The notes under the pieces: generated by a model
The model's input: only the letters and a program-made list of their open reading frames with translations
What the model was told of the DNA's origin: nothing
The model's database searches: none
DNA from: CAKVOD01 sp964606505
GTDB lineage: Bacteria; Bacillota; Clostridia; Christensenellales; UBA1242
DNA length: 64,000 bases
Assembly (NCBI GenBank): GCA_964606505.1
Contig: CAZSGM010000007.1
Span: forward strand, 1 to 64,000
Direction: 5' to 3'
Made by a program: the position numbers and the translations under genes
Part shown: positions 26,714 to 35,080 of the stretch, piece after piece
Layout of the letters: each line of letters opens with the position of its first letter
How positions within the stretch are numbered: the stretch's first letter is position 1

Positions 26714-27187
26714 ATGGTAAGCTTGCTGCTATCTGTGCTCGTTATAACTTGCTCCAGTTATATTGGTTGGGGGATACAAAATTATTACAAAAGCCGAATT
26801 GTGTTCTATGAAAACGTTGACAACTTTTTGCATTATTTAAGTAACAACATCAACTTTTACAAAGATAGCATTAACACAATTTTAAAGGAATACATTGAAA
26901 CATCTTCAGACTCAAAACATTTGAAAAACATCATCTCGTCGTACTTAAAAGGGAATATGGACTGCGACGCCGTCATAATCAAAAAAGAAGAAAAACAGTT
27001 AGTAAAAAACATCTTCAGCCACCTAGGAAAAAGCGATAGCGAAAACCAAATCGCAGGGTTCGCAAACTTTAGCACGCAGGTTCAGTTACTAGCGAAAAAA
27101 TGTCGCCAAGATTATGAAAAAGAGGGCAAAATCGCCACAAAACTAGGCGTTTTATTCGGATTAGCATTGGCAATTTGTTTGTTGTAG
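26714..27187 (+). CDS. spoIIIAB: Stage III sporulation protein AB
   Basis: The 157-residue protein has an N-terminal membrane segment, a helical central domain (YYKSRIVFYENVDNFLHYLS region) and a C-terminal membrane helix (GVLFGLALAICLL). This is the SpoIIIAB build, a homologue of type II secretion GspF-like proteins in the feeding-tube apparatus. It is abutted to spoIIIAA with no gap. Confidence 0.93.
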   Translation: MVSLLLSVLVITCSSYIGWGIQNYYKSRIVFYENVDNFLHYLSNNINFYKDSINTILKEYIETSSDSKHLKNIISSYLKGNMDCDAVIIKKEEKQLVKNIFSHLGKSDSENQIAGFANFSTQVQLLAKKCRQDYEKEGKIATKLGVLFGLALAICLL

Positions 27188-27195
27188 GAGTAAAA

Positions 27196-27390
27196 ATGGG
27201 TATTGAAATTATTTTTAAGATTGCGGCAGTTGGCATTTTGACCGCGATAGTCAATCAAGTCCTAAAATACGCGGGCAAGGATGAAATAGCGACGCTTGCG
27301 ACGCTGGCGGGCGTGATTGTCGTCTTGTTTATGCTCATCAATATGATTAGCGAATTGTTTGAAAGTGTTAAAACTCTGTTTGCGTTGTAG
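27196..27390 (+). CDS. spoIIIAC: Stage III sporulation protein AC
   Basis: A 64-residue protein made of two membrane helices (MGIEIIFKIAAVGILTAIVN and LATLAGVIVVLFMLINMI). GTAGGAG stands before the ATG at 27196. Order, size and pattern identify SpoIIIAC, one of the small integral membrane parts of the SpoIIIA complex. Confidence 0.93.
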   Translation: MGIEIIFKIAAVGILTAIVNQVLKYAGKDEIATLATLAGVIVVLFMLINMISELFESVKTLFAL

Positions 27391-27397
27391 GCGGCTT

Positions 27398-27781
27398 ATG
27401 GAAATTTTTAAAATCATCGCAATTGGGCTTATAACCACCGTCGCGGTGTTAGTCGTAAAACAGACGAAACCCGAAATCGCGGTTTTTGTTGGGCTTGCTG
27501 GGTCGCTGCTTATATTTATAGAAATAATAGGAATGGTAAGCGAGGTGTTTGTCGTTTTTAATTCAATCGTAACCAAAACAGGCGTGAGCAGCGAGCTATT
27601 TGGCGTTTTGATGAAAATCATCGGTGTCGGGTACCTGACCGAGTTTAGTGCGAGTCTATGCGCAGATAGCGGGAACACGTCTATCGCGGACAAGATTATG
27701 TTGGGCGGCAAAATTGTAATCTTAGTGCTCGCAATTCCAATTTTTATTTCAATAATAAATATAATAACAGGTTTGTTATGA
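27398..27781 (+). CDS. spoIIIAD: Stage III sporulation protein AD
   Basis: The 127-residue protein has three to four membrane helices and is related to SpoIIIAC (shared opening IFKIIAIGLITTVAVLVVK). ATG 27398 is preceded by the weak site GGCGG, 7 nt after spoIIIAC. The stop overlaps the spoIIIAE start as ATGA. Confidence 0.93.
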   Translation: MEIFKIIAIGLITTVAVLVVKQTKPEIAVFVGLAGSLLIFIEIIGMVSEVFVVFNSIVTKTGVSSELFGVLMKIIGVGYLTEFSASLCADSGNTSIADKIMLGGKIVILVLAIPIFISIINIITGLL

Positions 27782-29031
27782 AAAAAAACATTTATGAACT
27801 CAAGTTATATAAAAATAGAAAAAAATTGACAAAACTTGATTTTTTGATGTGCTTTTTTGCAGTTTTAATCCTGTTATTTGTCAATTTTGGTGGCATTCCA
27901 AGCGTTTTTGCCGCGGGCGAAAGCGACACAACTACAATTGAAAGCGAACTCACTGAAACTGTGAACGAGCAGTTGTCAGGCATAGATTTTAATGGTTTTC
28001 AAACAATTTTAGACAATATGTCGGAGGAACAAATTGAGATATTTGGGGCTTCCTCGTTTACGGACAAACTAGCAAAACTACTTACAAGTGATTTTTCAAG
28101 CGGCGAAACAAACTTAGTGGGACAAGTCCTCGGCTTGTTTTTCGATGAGATTTTAGCGTTTATCCCGTTGCTTGCAACTATCTGCGCCATTGCTATTTTG
28201 TGTAGTTTTATTTCAAATTTAAGGGTAAAAACGAATGACAAATCAATTGCGGACATCGTGCATTTTGTGTGTTTTGGAATTGTAATCGTTGTTTTATCCG
28301 CGTCGGTTTTTCAATTGGTTAATATGACACGTGAGTTGCTAAACTCGCTCCAAGCGCAAATGCAAGTTATTTTCCCGATTATGCTTACTCTGCTCGCGGG
28401 GCTAGGGGGAGTCGTCTCTGTCAGCGTTTACCAGCCAATGGTTGCAGTGCTGGTGTCAGGTGTTATGCAAATATTTAATTATGTGGTGTTCCCGCTGTTT
28501 ATTTGTACATTCGTTTTCTTAATCGTTGGAAATTTGAGTTCAACTGTAAAATTAAACAAGTTTATCTCGTTTTTTAAAAGTTCGTTCAAATGGGTTGTTG
28601 GAACGGTTATGGCGCTATTTTTTACCTTCCTAACTATTCAGGGCATCAGCGCGGGCAGTTTTGACGGGGTTTCGGTAAAAACTGCTAAGTATGCGATAAA
28701 AAGTTATGTGCCAGTTGTTGGCGGGTATCTGTCAGACGGGTTCAACCTAATTATGTCAAGTTCGATTTTAATCAAAAACGCGGTAGGCGTTGCGGGGCTG
28801 TTTTTGTTGTTTGCAACAATTATTATCCCAGTCCTTAAAATTGCAATATTTAGCCTCGGGATGAAACTTTCGTCTGCCATAATTGAGCCAATTTCCGATT
28901 CGCGTATCAGCGATTTTGTTTATACGGTCGGCAAAACTATGGGTTATTTAGTCGCAACAATCTTGTGCGTTTCATTTATGTATCTTGTTGCGGTCGGGCT
29001 AATTATTTGTACAGGAAATGCGTTTTATTAA
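27778..29031 (+). CDS. spoIIIAE: Stage III sporulation protein AE
   Basis: The 417-residue polytopic membrane protein begins with a Lys-rich N-terminus, a hydrophobic segment and a plausible signal-peptide end (SVFAAGES). Several helices follow, typical of SpoIIIAE. It overlaps spoIIIAD by 4 nt. It is the last spoIIIA gene here: AF, AG and AH, which complete the operon in Bacillus and Clostridium, do not follow. Confidence 0.94.
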   Translation: MKKNIYELKLYKNRKKLTKLDFLMCFFAVLILLFVNFGGIPSVFAAGESDTTTIESELTETVNEQLSGIDFNGFQTILDNMSEEQIEIFGASSFTDKLAKLLTSDFSSGETNLVGQVLGLFFDEILAFIPLLATICAIAILCSFISNLRVKTNDKSIADIVHFVCFGIVIVVLSASVFQLVNMTRELLNSLQAQMQVIFPIMLTLLAGLGGVVSVSVYQPMVAVLVSGVMQIFNYVVFPLFICTFVFLIVGNLSSTVKLNKFISFFKSSFKWVVGTVMALFFTFLTIQGISAGSFDGVSVKTAKYAIKSYVPVVGGYLSDGFNLIMSSSILIKNAVGVAGLFLLFATIIIPVLKIAIFSLGMKLSSAIIEPISDSRISDFVYTVGKTMGYLVATILCVSFMYLVAVGLIICTGNAFY

Positions 29032-29350
29032 GTCGGGCAATCGTTGTACGGGTAAAAGCTTCTAAACACCGCAAAAAGTTGAATTGTTTAGGTGCTAAAA
29101 ATGAGCTACTTTGAGGGCTTACTCAAAATTTGTGTTTGCGTTTTATGCTGGATTTGGCGCAGGGGTTAAGGGGGCGACTTTTGCCAGCGGGTAAATTGGC
29201 AAAATAAACAAACTCGGCAAAAATATGCTAAAGAACGCAAGCGATAATGTTATTACCGTAACACTAATAATACGAACAAAAAAAAGCAGAAGCAACTCAA
29301 TGCTTCTGCTTTTTCGTTGTAGGGAAGGGTAAGTTTCTCTACAAGATGTT
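29032..29350. other. Non-coding region after spoIIIAE where spoIIIAF-AH would be expected
   Basis: About 320 bases with no supported gene. A 22-codon frame at 29101 (start MSYFEGLLKICVCVLCWI) is hydrophobic but has no ribosome site and stops early. It could be chance or a decayed spoIIIAF start. The 3' end holds the terminator at 29281-29314. Confidence 0.5.
29281..29314. terminator. Bidirectional terminator between spoIIIAE and tRNA-Glu
   Basis: AAAAAGCAGAAGCA and TGCTTCTGCTTTTT form a perfect 14-bp stem with a 6-nt loop. A- and T-rich flanks on both sides let it serve spoIIIA on the plus strand and tRNA-Glu on the minus strand. Confidence 0.85.
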
Positions 29351-29426
29351 TGGTACTCCCAACGGGGGTCGAACCCGTGTTGCCAACGTGAGAGGCTGGC
29401 GTCCTAGACCACTAGACGATGGGAGC
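29351..29426 (-). tRNA. tRNA-Glu (anticodon CTC)
   Basis: The minus strand folds into a cloverleaf. The acceptor is GCTCCCA with TGGGAGT (G1-U72), and the anticodon stem CCAGC/GTTGG holds the loop CTCTCAC, giving anticodon CTC. The T-arm is ACGGG-TTCGACC-CCCGT, and A plus an encoded CCA closes it. It lies 33 nt after the stop of the small membrane protein gene on the same strand and may be cotranscribed with it. Confidence 0.93.
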
Positions 29427-29459
29427 GAATTACAAGTAAAACTTGTAACACTTAATAAA

Positions 29460-29696
29460 TTATGGTAAAATAAACACAACAACGCCCGCTACGAAGATAA
29501 CCATAGCAATCGAACGGATAACAACGAGCGTCTTGTCATTCTGAGCGATATTGTCGTCATTGCGAGCGGCTGCAAGCATTCTTCTCGACAAGATGTACAA
29601 TGAAACGCCGATGACAATTAAAACCATCCCTAAGATTACGTACCACAAAGACAACCTTTGGGCAAGCGTAACTCCTAATATCAAACTATAATTCAT
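29460..29696 (-). CDS. Small two-helix membrane protein, function unknown
   Basis: The 78-residue protein has two hydrophobic helices (residues ~15-35 and ~60-78) joined by a short charged loop (SRRMLAAARNDDNIAQNDK). I do not recognise a family. GAGGTAAG precedes the ATG, and a consensus sigma-A promoter lies upstream. tRNA-Glu follows on the same strand, so the transcript may carry both. Confidence 0.65.
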   Translation of the reverse strand: MNYSLILGVTLAQRLSLWYVILGMVLIVIGVSLYILSRRMLAAARNDDNIAQNDKTLVVIRSIAMVIFVAGVVVFILP

Positions 29697-29713
29697 TAAC
29701 TTACCTCGTTAGT

Positions 29714-29742
29714 ATTATAGCATAATTACTGGGCGTTGTCAA
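29714..29742 (-). promoter_or_regulatory. Consensus sigma-A promoter, minus strand
   Basis: On the minus strand TTGACA (29737-29742), 17 nt, then TATAAT (29714-29719), both perfect. It lies just upstream of the small membrane protein gene and, beyond it, tRNA-Glu. Confidence 0.85.
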
Positions 29743-29860
29743 TAAATTTATAGAAAAATATTGCTTGGAAATCATAAAATGTCATATTTTGATATTGACG
29801 CACAGGTAATCGCTGCGAGAAAGGGCGAAGTTACCTAAGTTTATGCGCTGCGCCCGCAAG

Positions 29861-30472
29861 TTAGGCGTCTTCTTCTGTTTTTGTTTGTTCGCTTGGATTT
29901 TGACGTGAGTTAAGTTGTTCGTCTTGAGATTGGGAAGTTTTCTTTGGTTTTTTGTTAATTTTTTCGGTAAAAAATATGTAAACATAGTATAACCCAGAAA
30001 TAATTGCCGTACCAATACCTGCATAAATGAAAATAACATTTGCAGCGCCTACCGATTTAGCGAAGAAGCTCAAAACGACGCCGAGACTAATGAGGCACGT
30101 CCCCAATTTGCCTAAAAAGTTGCTAGGAATTGTAATGTGCTTTTTGTAAATGCAGAAGCCGCTAATTATCATTGCAAGGTCGCAAGTAATCATAACAATT
30201 GTAATCCAATATGGAATAAGTTCAGCAATAGACAGGCAAATGAGCGCTGCCGCTTTCATCAACTTATCCGCAAACGGGTCAAGTATTTTTCCAAGTTCTG
30301 TAATCGCATTGTAGTGGCGCGCAATATAACCATCAAGAATATCGGTTATCGACGCCAAAACAAAAATCCCGAGTGCAACATATTGATTGAGCCAAAAGAA
30401 ACAACAGACGAATACAGGAACAAGTATAAGTCGAAATAAACTCAAAAGGTTTGGTACTATATTTATTTTCAT
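29861..30472 (-). CDS. pgsA: CDP-diacylglycerol-glycerol-3-phosphate 3-phosphatidyltransferase
   Basis: PgsA makes phosphatidylglycerol phosphate, the committed step to phosphatidylglycerol, in the membrane. The CDP-alcohol phosphotransferase motif is complete (D44, DG47-48, AR51-52, G61, D65, D69, as DILDGYIAR...GKILDPFAD). Several membrane helices follow, and the tail ends in a hydrophilic EQTKTEEDA segment. The length is 203 residues. GAGGAAAT precedes the ATG at 30472; an upstream in-frame start at 30496 lacks a site. Confidence 0.92.
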   Translation of the reverse strand: MKINIVPNLLSLFRLILVPVFVCCFFWLNQYVALGIFVLASITDILDGYIARHYNAITELGKILDPFADKLMKAAALICLSIAELIPYWITIVMITCDLAMIISGFCIYKKHITIPSNFLGKLGTCLISLGVVLSFFAKSVGAANVIFIYAGIGTAIISGLYYVYIFFTEKINKKPKKTSQSQDEQLNSRQNPSEQTKTEEDA

Positions 30473-30694
30473 TATTTCCTCGTTAGTTACTTGCATAGTA
30501 TATCACAAATTTAAAAAAAATCAAACATTTTTACTAGAATAACAGCAATTTGCTAATTTTGTTTTGCACATTATACATCGTGTAGTGTGAGAATTTAAAT
30601 GGTGACAGCGCAATTACAGCAGAGTTTCACAAATTTAAGAAAAAGAGAATATAATTAAGTGTGATACTTTAAGTATACAAACTTGGGAGGAAAT

Positions 30695-31684
30695 ATGAAA
30701 TACATTAATATATTAATGGCTGTTGCGCTGTCTGTCGTTTTAGCGTTTAGCGGATGCGGCGGCAGCAGCAACAAAATTAAATTAAATGAAGTAACACACA
30801 GTATTTTCTACGCGCCACTTTATATTGCCATAAACAACGGCTATTTTGAAGATGAGGGTCTAGAAGTTGAACTAACAAATGGGGGCGGGTCGGACAAATC
30901 AATGACCGCGCTGATTTCGGGGCAGGCAGACATTGCGTTGCTGGGACCAGAAACAGCGGTTTATGTTGCGGCTCAAAACTCAAAAGACCAACCTATCATT
31001 TTCGGGCAGTTGACTAAGCGTGACGGAACAATTTTAGTTGGGCGCACGGAGGAAACAAATTTTGAGTGGTCAAATGTTGTTGGCAAGGAAATTTTGGGTG
31101 GCCGTCGTGGCGGAATGCCTGCGATGACACTTGAATACGTGTTAAAACAACAGAACGTCCGCGATAAAATGACGCTCAACCTTGACATTGCGTTTGATAT
31201 GATGGTAAGCGCGTTTGAAAACGGGCAGGGCGACTATTGCACAATGTTTGAGCCAACTGCAAGCGACTATATTGCCGCAGGAAAGGGGTACAAAGTTGCA
31301 TCAATTGGGCAGGAGAGTGGCGAAGTTCCATACACTGCGTTTATGGCAACATCGAACTTCTTAAGCAAGAACCCTGATAAGGCAGAAAAGTTTTTAACTG
31401 CGGTTATGAAAGGTTACAACTTCCTTATGACGCAAGATGTAGAAAAAGTTGTCGACTCGCTGATGCCATCCTTTACGGGTAGCACGCGTGCTTCAATTAA
31501 AAACGCTATTATCAGTTACAAAGAAATTGACGCTTGGGTTGACAATCCTGCAATGAAAGAGTCGGCATACAACAACCTTTGCGACGTTATTAGAACTGCG
31601 AACGAGTTGAAAACAAATGTTGCGTTTAGCAAAGTTGTCGACAACACCATCGCAAACAAGGTTATGAAACAACTTAGCGCGTAA
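30695..31684 (+). CDS. ABC transporter substrate-binding lipoprotein (NMT1/SsuA-like)
   Basis: The 329-residue protein has a signal peptide with lipobox FSGC (Cys21) and an NMT1/THI5-like periplasmic-binding fold. Landmarks are YAPLYIAINNGYFEDEGLEVEL, ALISGQADIALLGPETAVY and GVPYTAF-like EVPYTAFMAT. Relatives bind aliphatic sulfonates, taurine, nitrate or pyrimidine precursors. GGGAGG precedes the ATG at 30695. No permease or ATPase is adjacent; the matching pair is at 41.4-43.0 kb. No riboswitch is visible upstream. Confidence 0.87.
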   Translation: MKYINILMAVALSVVLAFSGCGGSSNKIKLNEVTHSIFYAPLYIAINNGYFEDEGLEVELTNGGGSDKSMTALISGQADIALLGPETAVYVAAQNSKDQPIIFGQLTKRDGTILVGRTEETNFEWSNVVGKEILGGRRGGMPAMTLEYVLKQQNVRDKMTLNLDIAFDMMVSAFENGQGDYCTMFEPTASDYIAAGKGYKVASIGQESGEVPYTAFMATSNFLSKNPDKAEKFLTAVMKGYNFLMTQDVEKVVDSLMPSFTGSTRASIKNAIISYKEIDAWVDNPAMKESAYNNLCDVIRTANELKTNVAFSKVVDNTIANKVMKQLSA

Positions 31685-32063
31685 CTACTAAAGTTGAAAG
31701 CGCTTAGAAACAGTAATTTCAATTTAGTTATACGTATTGACAAATTATTTGACGCGCAATTCAATGCAAAATCACACATAAAATTATCGGTTAATTATAA
31801 GGTTGCATAAGAAATGTTGGGGAGATATAATTATATAAGCAGTATATAACCAATTGCTTATACTCTAAAACTAAGTAATTTCAATTAAATTGCTTAGTTT
31901 CTCGCTTTAAATATTTGATATTTTGACAATTTTTTCGACTTCAACGCTTTTCATTGTGCAAATTTAAAACACGAGTAGCAGCAGGGTAGCCCGCTTGGGA
32001 ACCTTGCACATACTCGTGTTTTTGTAATATTTAAGTAATATTCAATCTTAACTAAAAGTGGTA
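31685..32063. other. Non-coding region between the binding protein and TSCPD genes
   Basis: About 380 bases without a supported gene. It holds the long structured hairpin described separately and otherwise A+T-rich sequence. Confidence 0.6.
31966..32024. terminator. Long structured hairpin, possible bidirectional terminator
   Basis: Outer arms AAAACACGAGTA and TACTCGTGTTTT (12 bp) enclose an inner helix GCAGGGT/ACCTTGC (with one G-T) and a terminal CCC-GCTT-GGG. A short T-run follows on the plus strand, and TTTT follows on the minus strand. It sits between the convergent binding-protein and TSCPD genes. The three-tier structure is larger than a normal terminator. Confidence 0.6.
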
Positions 32064-32441
32064 CTAATTTGATTTCTTGTTGGATGGCAAAATAACTGTA
32101 ATAGGTGGCTTTCTTTTACTAGGGAGTTGCGAAATATCAACGCCGCTGTTTATCAAAATCGCTTCGTCAATCGCTTTGGCTAGTTCCATAGCACAGGAAG
32201 TGTTGTTTTTGCAAACTCCGATCTCGTACAATTCTTTTGTAACATCTTTTGCATATTTTCCGCTCACAATGTGGTTAAGAATTTGGATAATTCCTTTGCA
32301 ACCATCGCCGAGCGTCTTAAAATCGCGGCAAACAAGTTCGCCGTCTTTATCTACGTCAAAATTAATAACAAATTGATTAAAACAAATTCCTTGCGGTTTG
32401 TAGTAGGTTTGTGGTTTGAATTTCTTTTCGTTTTTATTCAT
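32064..32441 (-). CDS. TSCPD domain protein (TIGR03905-like)
   Basis: The 125-residue protein has the TSCPD layout: YKPQGICFNQFVINFDVD, LGDGCKGIIQILNHIVSG and IGVCKNNTSCAMELAKAI. The TSCPD signature reads TSCAM here, but the cysteine positions are kept. Similar domains form the C-terminus of vitamin B12-dependent ribonucleotide reductases. Stand-alone versions are uncharacterised and may bind metal. A GGAG site precedes the ATG. Confidence 0.75.
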   Translation of the reverse strand: MNKNEKKFKPQTYYKPQGICFNQFVINFDVDKDGELVCRDFKTLGDGCKGIIQILNHIVSGKYAKDVTKELYEIGVCKNNTSCAMELAKAIDEAILINSGVDISQLPSKRKPPITVILPSNKKSN

Positions 32442-32450
32442 AAGTTTCTC

Positions 32451-32996
32451 CTAGTCAAGTAAATCTTCGATTATTTTTTCATATATGACAGGTGCTTTTT
32501 CTTCCCATTTTTTGCAAGCACTAATTGCGCTTCTTCGTGAATCCACCTTGAGTTGTATTTTCAAAAGCGGCTGGAAGCCCTTAGGACTATTAATGCGCAA
32601 TACAATGGTGTGAAAACCTTCATTATTCTTATGATAGACTGAAACATATTCTTGAGCGCGTTTAAAGTTTATCCTATTTTGCTTACAAAAGGTGGCAATG
32701 TTTTCTCTAATTGATTGAGGGATTTTAGCAAAAAAGTGAGACAAACAATCTCGCCCCTCAGCCGTAATTGAATATAAACCATCGTCTTTGCTGTTAGGAT
32801 TTTGCTCATAATAAACGAACTTAGCTTTAACAAGTTGCCACAAAATATCTTTGCAGTCCATATATGACAACCAAGAGTTCTTGCTAGTCGTGATATCCAT
32901 AATGGAGTTCTCCGTTAAAGGGATTTCCATTTTGTCAAGAACAAATAGCAATATTAATTTATTTTCAGTTTCATCAGGCACAAATTGTGTACTCAA
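32451..32996 (-). CDS. DUF4364 family protein
   Basis: The 181-residue protein opens with ETENKLILLFVLDKMEIPLT and has a winged-helix-like N-terminal half followed by an alpha/beta part, as in DUF4364 proteins widespread in Clostridia. Function is unknown; a DNA-binding or regulatory role is an inference from the fold. I place the start at the TTG 32996 because AGGAGG lies 7 nt upstream. The ATG at 33017 lies before that ribosome site. Confidence 0.8.
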   Translation of the reverse strand: MSTQFVPDETENKLILLFVLDKMEIPLTENSIMDITTSKNSWLSYMDCKDILWQLVKAKFVYYEQNPNSKDDGLYSITAEGRDCLSHFFAKIPQSIRENIATFCKQNRINFKRAQEYVSVYHKNNEGFHTIVLRINSPKGFQPLLKIQLKVDSRRSAISACKKWEEKAPVIYEKIIEDLLD

Positions 32997-33131
32997 AATT
33001 TTACCTCCTAAAAACATTAAGCATATTTTATCACAAATTTTTCAATTTGCCAACTATTTTAAATACAAAGATGTTAAAAATATTTGTATTCTTTTTTGAA
33101 ATATGTTATACTGACAAAGTTGGAGTAATTT

Positions 33132-33896
33132 ATGGAAACAAATGAAAACGTTAATGGTTATGAAAGACCATTTGTTAAAGAATGTAATAATTTTATTGAT
33201 GCAAAATACATCGTTGTGGGGAACAATATCAATGTCCTGTTTGATGAAATCAACAACGATGAGTCATTGTTGAATATAGTAAACTATTGTCTTGAAGATT
33301 TTGACTTCTCGGCAAAACTTGGGGTTGCGCTGTCGCTACATCAGGCAAAACAAAAAGACTTTATTATGCCAAAAGAAAACGAAGAAATCGTTGCGCTGTG
33401 CTACGGAATACTGCAACGTATTGTTGATGGCGAGATTGATTTTGAGTCGTTTATAAGTAAATACTTTTTGTTTAATGGCACTTTTAATGATACTTATGTT
33501 AACTTTGGTCATTACTTTGTAAAGCCGTTTAAAAACGCAATACTGAATTTGGAGAACAAAGATAAGTATAGCAAAAAGTATACCTGTAAAGAGGAGAAGA
33601 AAGTTGAGAAAGAAGAGCAGGAACAAGAAGAGGAAGTAGTTGAGGAGAACGAAACAATTGACAAACTGTTTGATATTGTTCAAGACATTGAAGACGTTAT
33701 CTTGAGCGATATTAAAATCAGGGACTTTAAGCAAGAGGAGTTGGAGTTCTACCTCAAAGCGTTTAAGGAAGCGCTTAAAATAAACAACAAACTCATTATT
33801 CTTGCGCTTGCCGATGCGATTGTTTTGTCGTCGAGCAAAATTAAGTCGTTAAAATACGAAACGCAAAGATTAAAATCTGCTTGCAATGAGTTGTGA
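33132..33896 (+). CDS. Hypothetical helical protein with acidic linker
   Basis: I do not recognise this 254-residue protein. It is soluble and mainly helical. The first ~155 residues look globular, a Glu/Lys-rich linker spans ~155-178, and a helical C-terminal domain follows. GGAG precedes the ATG, and a TATACT -10-like element lies ~20 nt upstream. It stands alone between DUF4364 and ylbJ. Confidence 0.6.
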   Translation: METNENVNGYERPFVKECNNFIDAKYIVVGNNINVLFDEINNDESLLNIVNYCLEDFDFSAKLGVALSLHQAKQKDFIMPKENEEIVALCYGILQRIVDGEIDFESFISKYFLFNGTFNDTYVNFGHYFVKPFKNAILNLENKDKYSKKYTCKEEKKVEKEEQEQEEEVVEENETIDKLFDIVQDIEDVILSDIKIRDFKQEELEFYLKAFKEALKINNKLIILALADAIVLSSSKIKSLKYETQRLKSACNEL

Positions 33897-33980
33897 GCCT
33901 ATAATGGCGAGCACAGTGAGCACTAAATGTTTTGTGCAAGGGCAGCAGTCGTTTTGCATAAATTATAGAATTATTTAAAA

Positions 33981-34982
33981 TCAATAAAGAATAAATCCTA
34001 AAATGTATGAGATAATGCACGCAATTGTTGCGTGTGTTATTTTTTGTTTGAGGAAGAACCCAATCTTAATTTCGCACTTTTGCAAGAATGTCATCGCCTG
34101 CAGAAGAGTCGATAAGCCGCCAAAACTTATTATGAATGTGCAAACGCTTGTAGCCACGTGGTAATCGGTGAACAGCGTTGACAATTCGTAACACCCCCGC
34201 GTCATTTCAACAAAACCTACAACGAGCGAACTTGAAAAATTAACGTCAACATTAAATAGCGCAAAAAATTGAGTTATTAAGCCACTTAACAGTGCAATAA
34301 GTCCAACATCATATAAAATATCAATCAAAATGAAAAAAACTGCAATGTAGCCGCCAACAATTAGTATTGAATTAATTGAACTTACCATTGTTTTTTCCAG
34401 TATGTTATCGGGGCAACTTTCAATTTTAAACCTGCTTGTTGTTTGAGACGCCTGCGGGTTGTATTTGTAGTTTCGATACAGTAGCCCATTCAAAATTGAC
34501 CCCAGAAAGTGCGCTGTGAGAATAATAAAACCCATTTTTACACTCACAAACATCCCCGCGCCAACTGTTCCGATAATGAAAAGGGGCCCTGAGGTGGAAG
34601 TAAATGTTACCAGCCGACTCGCTTCTTCTTTTGTGATTAGTTGTTTTTCGTATAACTCGCTCGTTAGTTTAGCGCCAACAGGATAGCCGCTCATCATACT
34701 CATCAAAAACACGTACGCGCCCATACCGTTGACGTGAAAAACCTTTTGCATAAAGTTTTGTAAGTAGTTTGCAAGTATTTTAACTCCGCCAAGTTCCGTC
34801 AGCAGTTTTGTTATGAAAAAAAATGGGAATAGGGCAGGCAACACCGCCTTTGCCCAAATTAATATGCCGTTGTATGCCGAATTTATGTACCTACTTGGGT
34901 TGATTATTAAAAATAGTATCAATATCAGTAACGCAACCGTCAAAATGATGGTTGTTCTAGAATTTTTTGTCTTTGAATTCAT
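33981..34982 (-). CDS. ylbJ: Sporulation integral membrane protein YlbJ
   Basis: YlbJ is a nucleoside-recognition (Gate) domain membrane protein needed for spore cortex formation in Bacillus. The 333 residues have about eight helices with the family blocks WAKAVLPALFPFFFITKLL, MSGYPVGAKLTSELYE and FTSTSGPLFIIGTVGAG. The start is uncertain. ATG 34982 gives a natural N-terminus but has no ribosome site, and a sigma-E-like promoter lies only 5 nt before it. Confidence 0.88.
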   Translation of the reverse strand: MNSKTKNSRTTIILTVALLILILFLIINPSRYINSAYNGILIWAKAVLPALFPFFFITKLLTELGGVKILANYLQNFMQKVFHVNGMGAYVFLMSMMSGYPVGAKLTSELYEKQLITKEEASRLVTFTSTSGPLFIIGTVGAGMFVSVKMGFIILTAHFLGSILNGLLYRNYKYNPQASQTTSRFKIESCPDNILEKTMVSSINSILIVGGYIAVFFILIDILYDVGLIALLSGLITQFFALFNVDVNFSSSLVVGFVEMTRGCYELSTLFTDYHVATSVCTFIISFGGLSTLLQAMTFLQKCEIKIGFFLKQKITHATIACIISYILGFILY

Positions 34983-34987
34983 ATTTA

Positions 34988-35016
34988 ATTTTATGAATTT
35001 AAGGCAATTGTTATGC
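34988..35016 (-). promoter_or_regulatory. Sigma-E-like promoter immediately before ylbJ
   Basis: On the minus strand GCATAAC (35010-35016), 14 nt, then CATAAAAT (34988-34995). The -10 is only 5 nt from the ATG, which would give a leaderless transcript. Confidence 0.4.
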
Positions 35017-35080
35017 CGAATGCAAGCTGATTTCAAATGGCAAAATAGTATAATAATAAAAATTTTACATAATATAAAGT

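Noticed and set aside
29101..29169. 22-codon frame as a real spoIIIAF gene
   Set aside because: Far too short, no ribosome site; at most a possible remnant, mentioned only in the spoIIIA finding.
30540..30694. TPP or other riboswitch before the binding-protein gene
   Set aside because: No conserved TPP, SAM or related core sequence could be seen in the leader.
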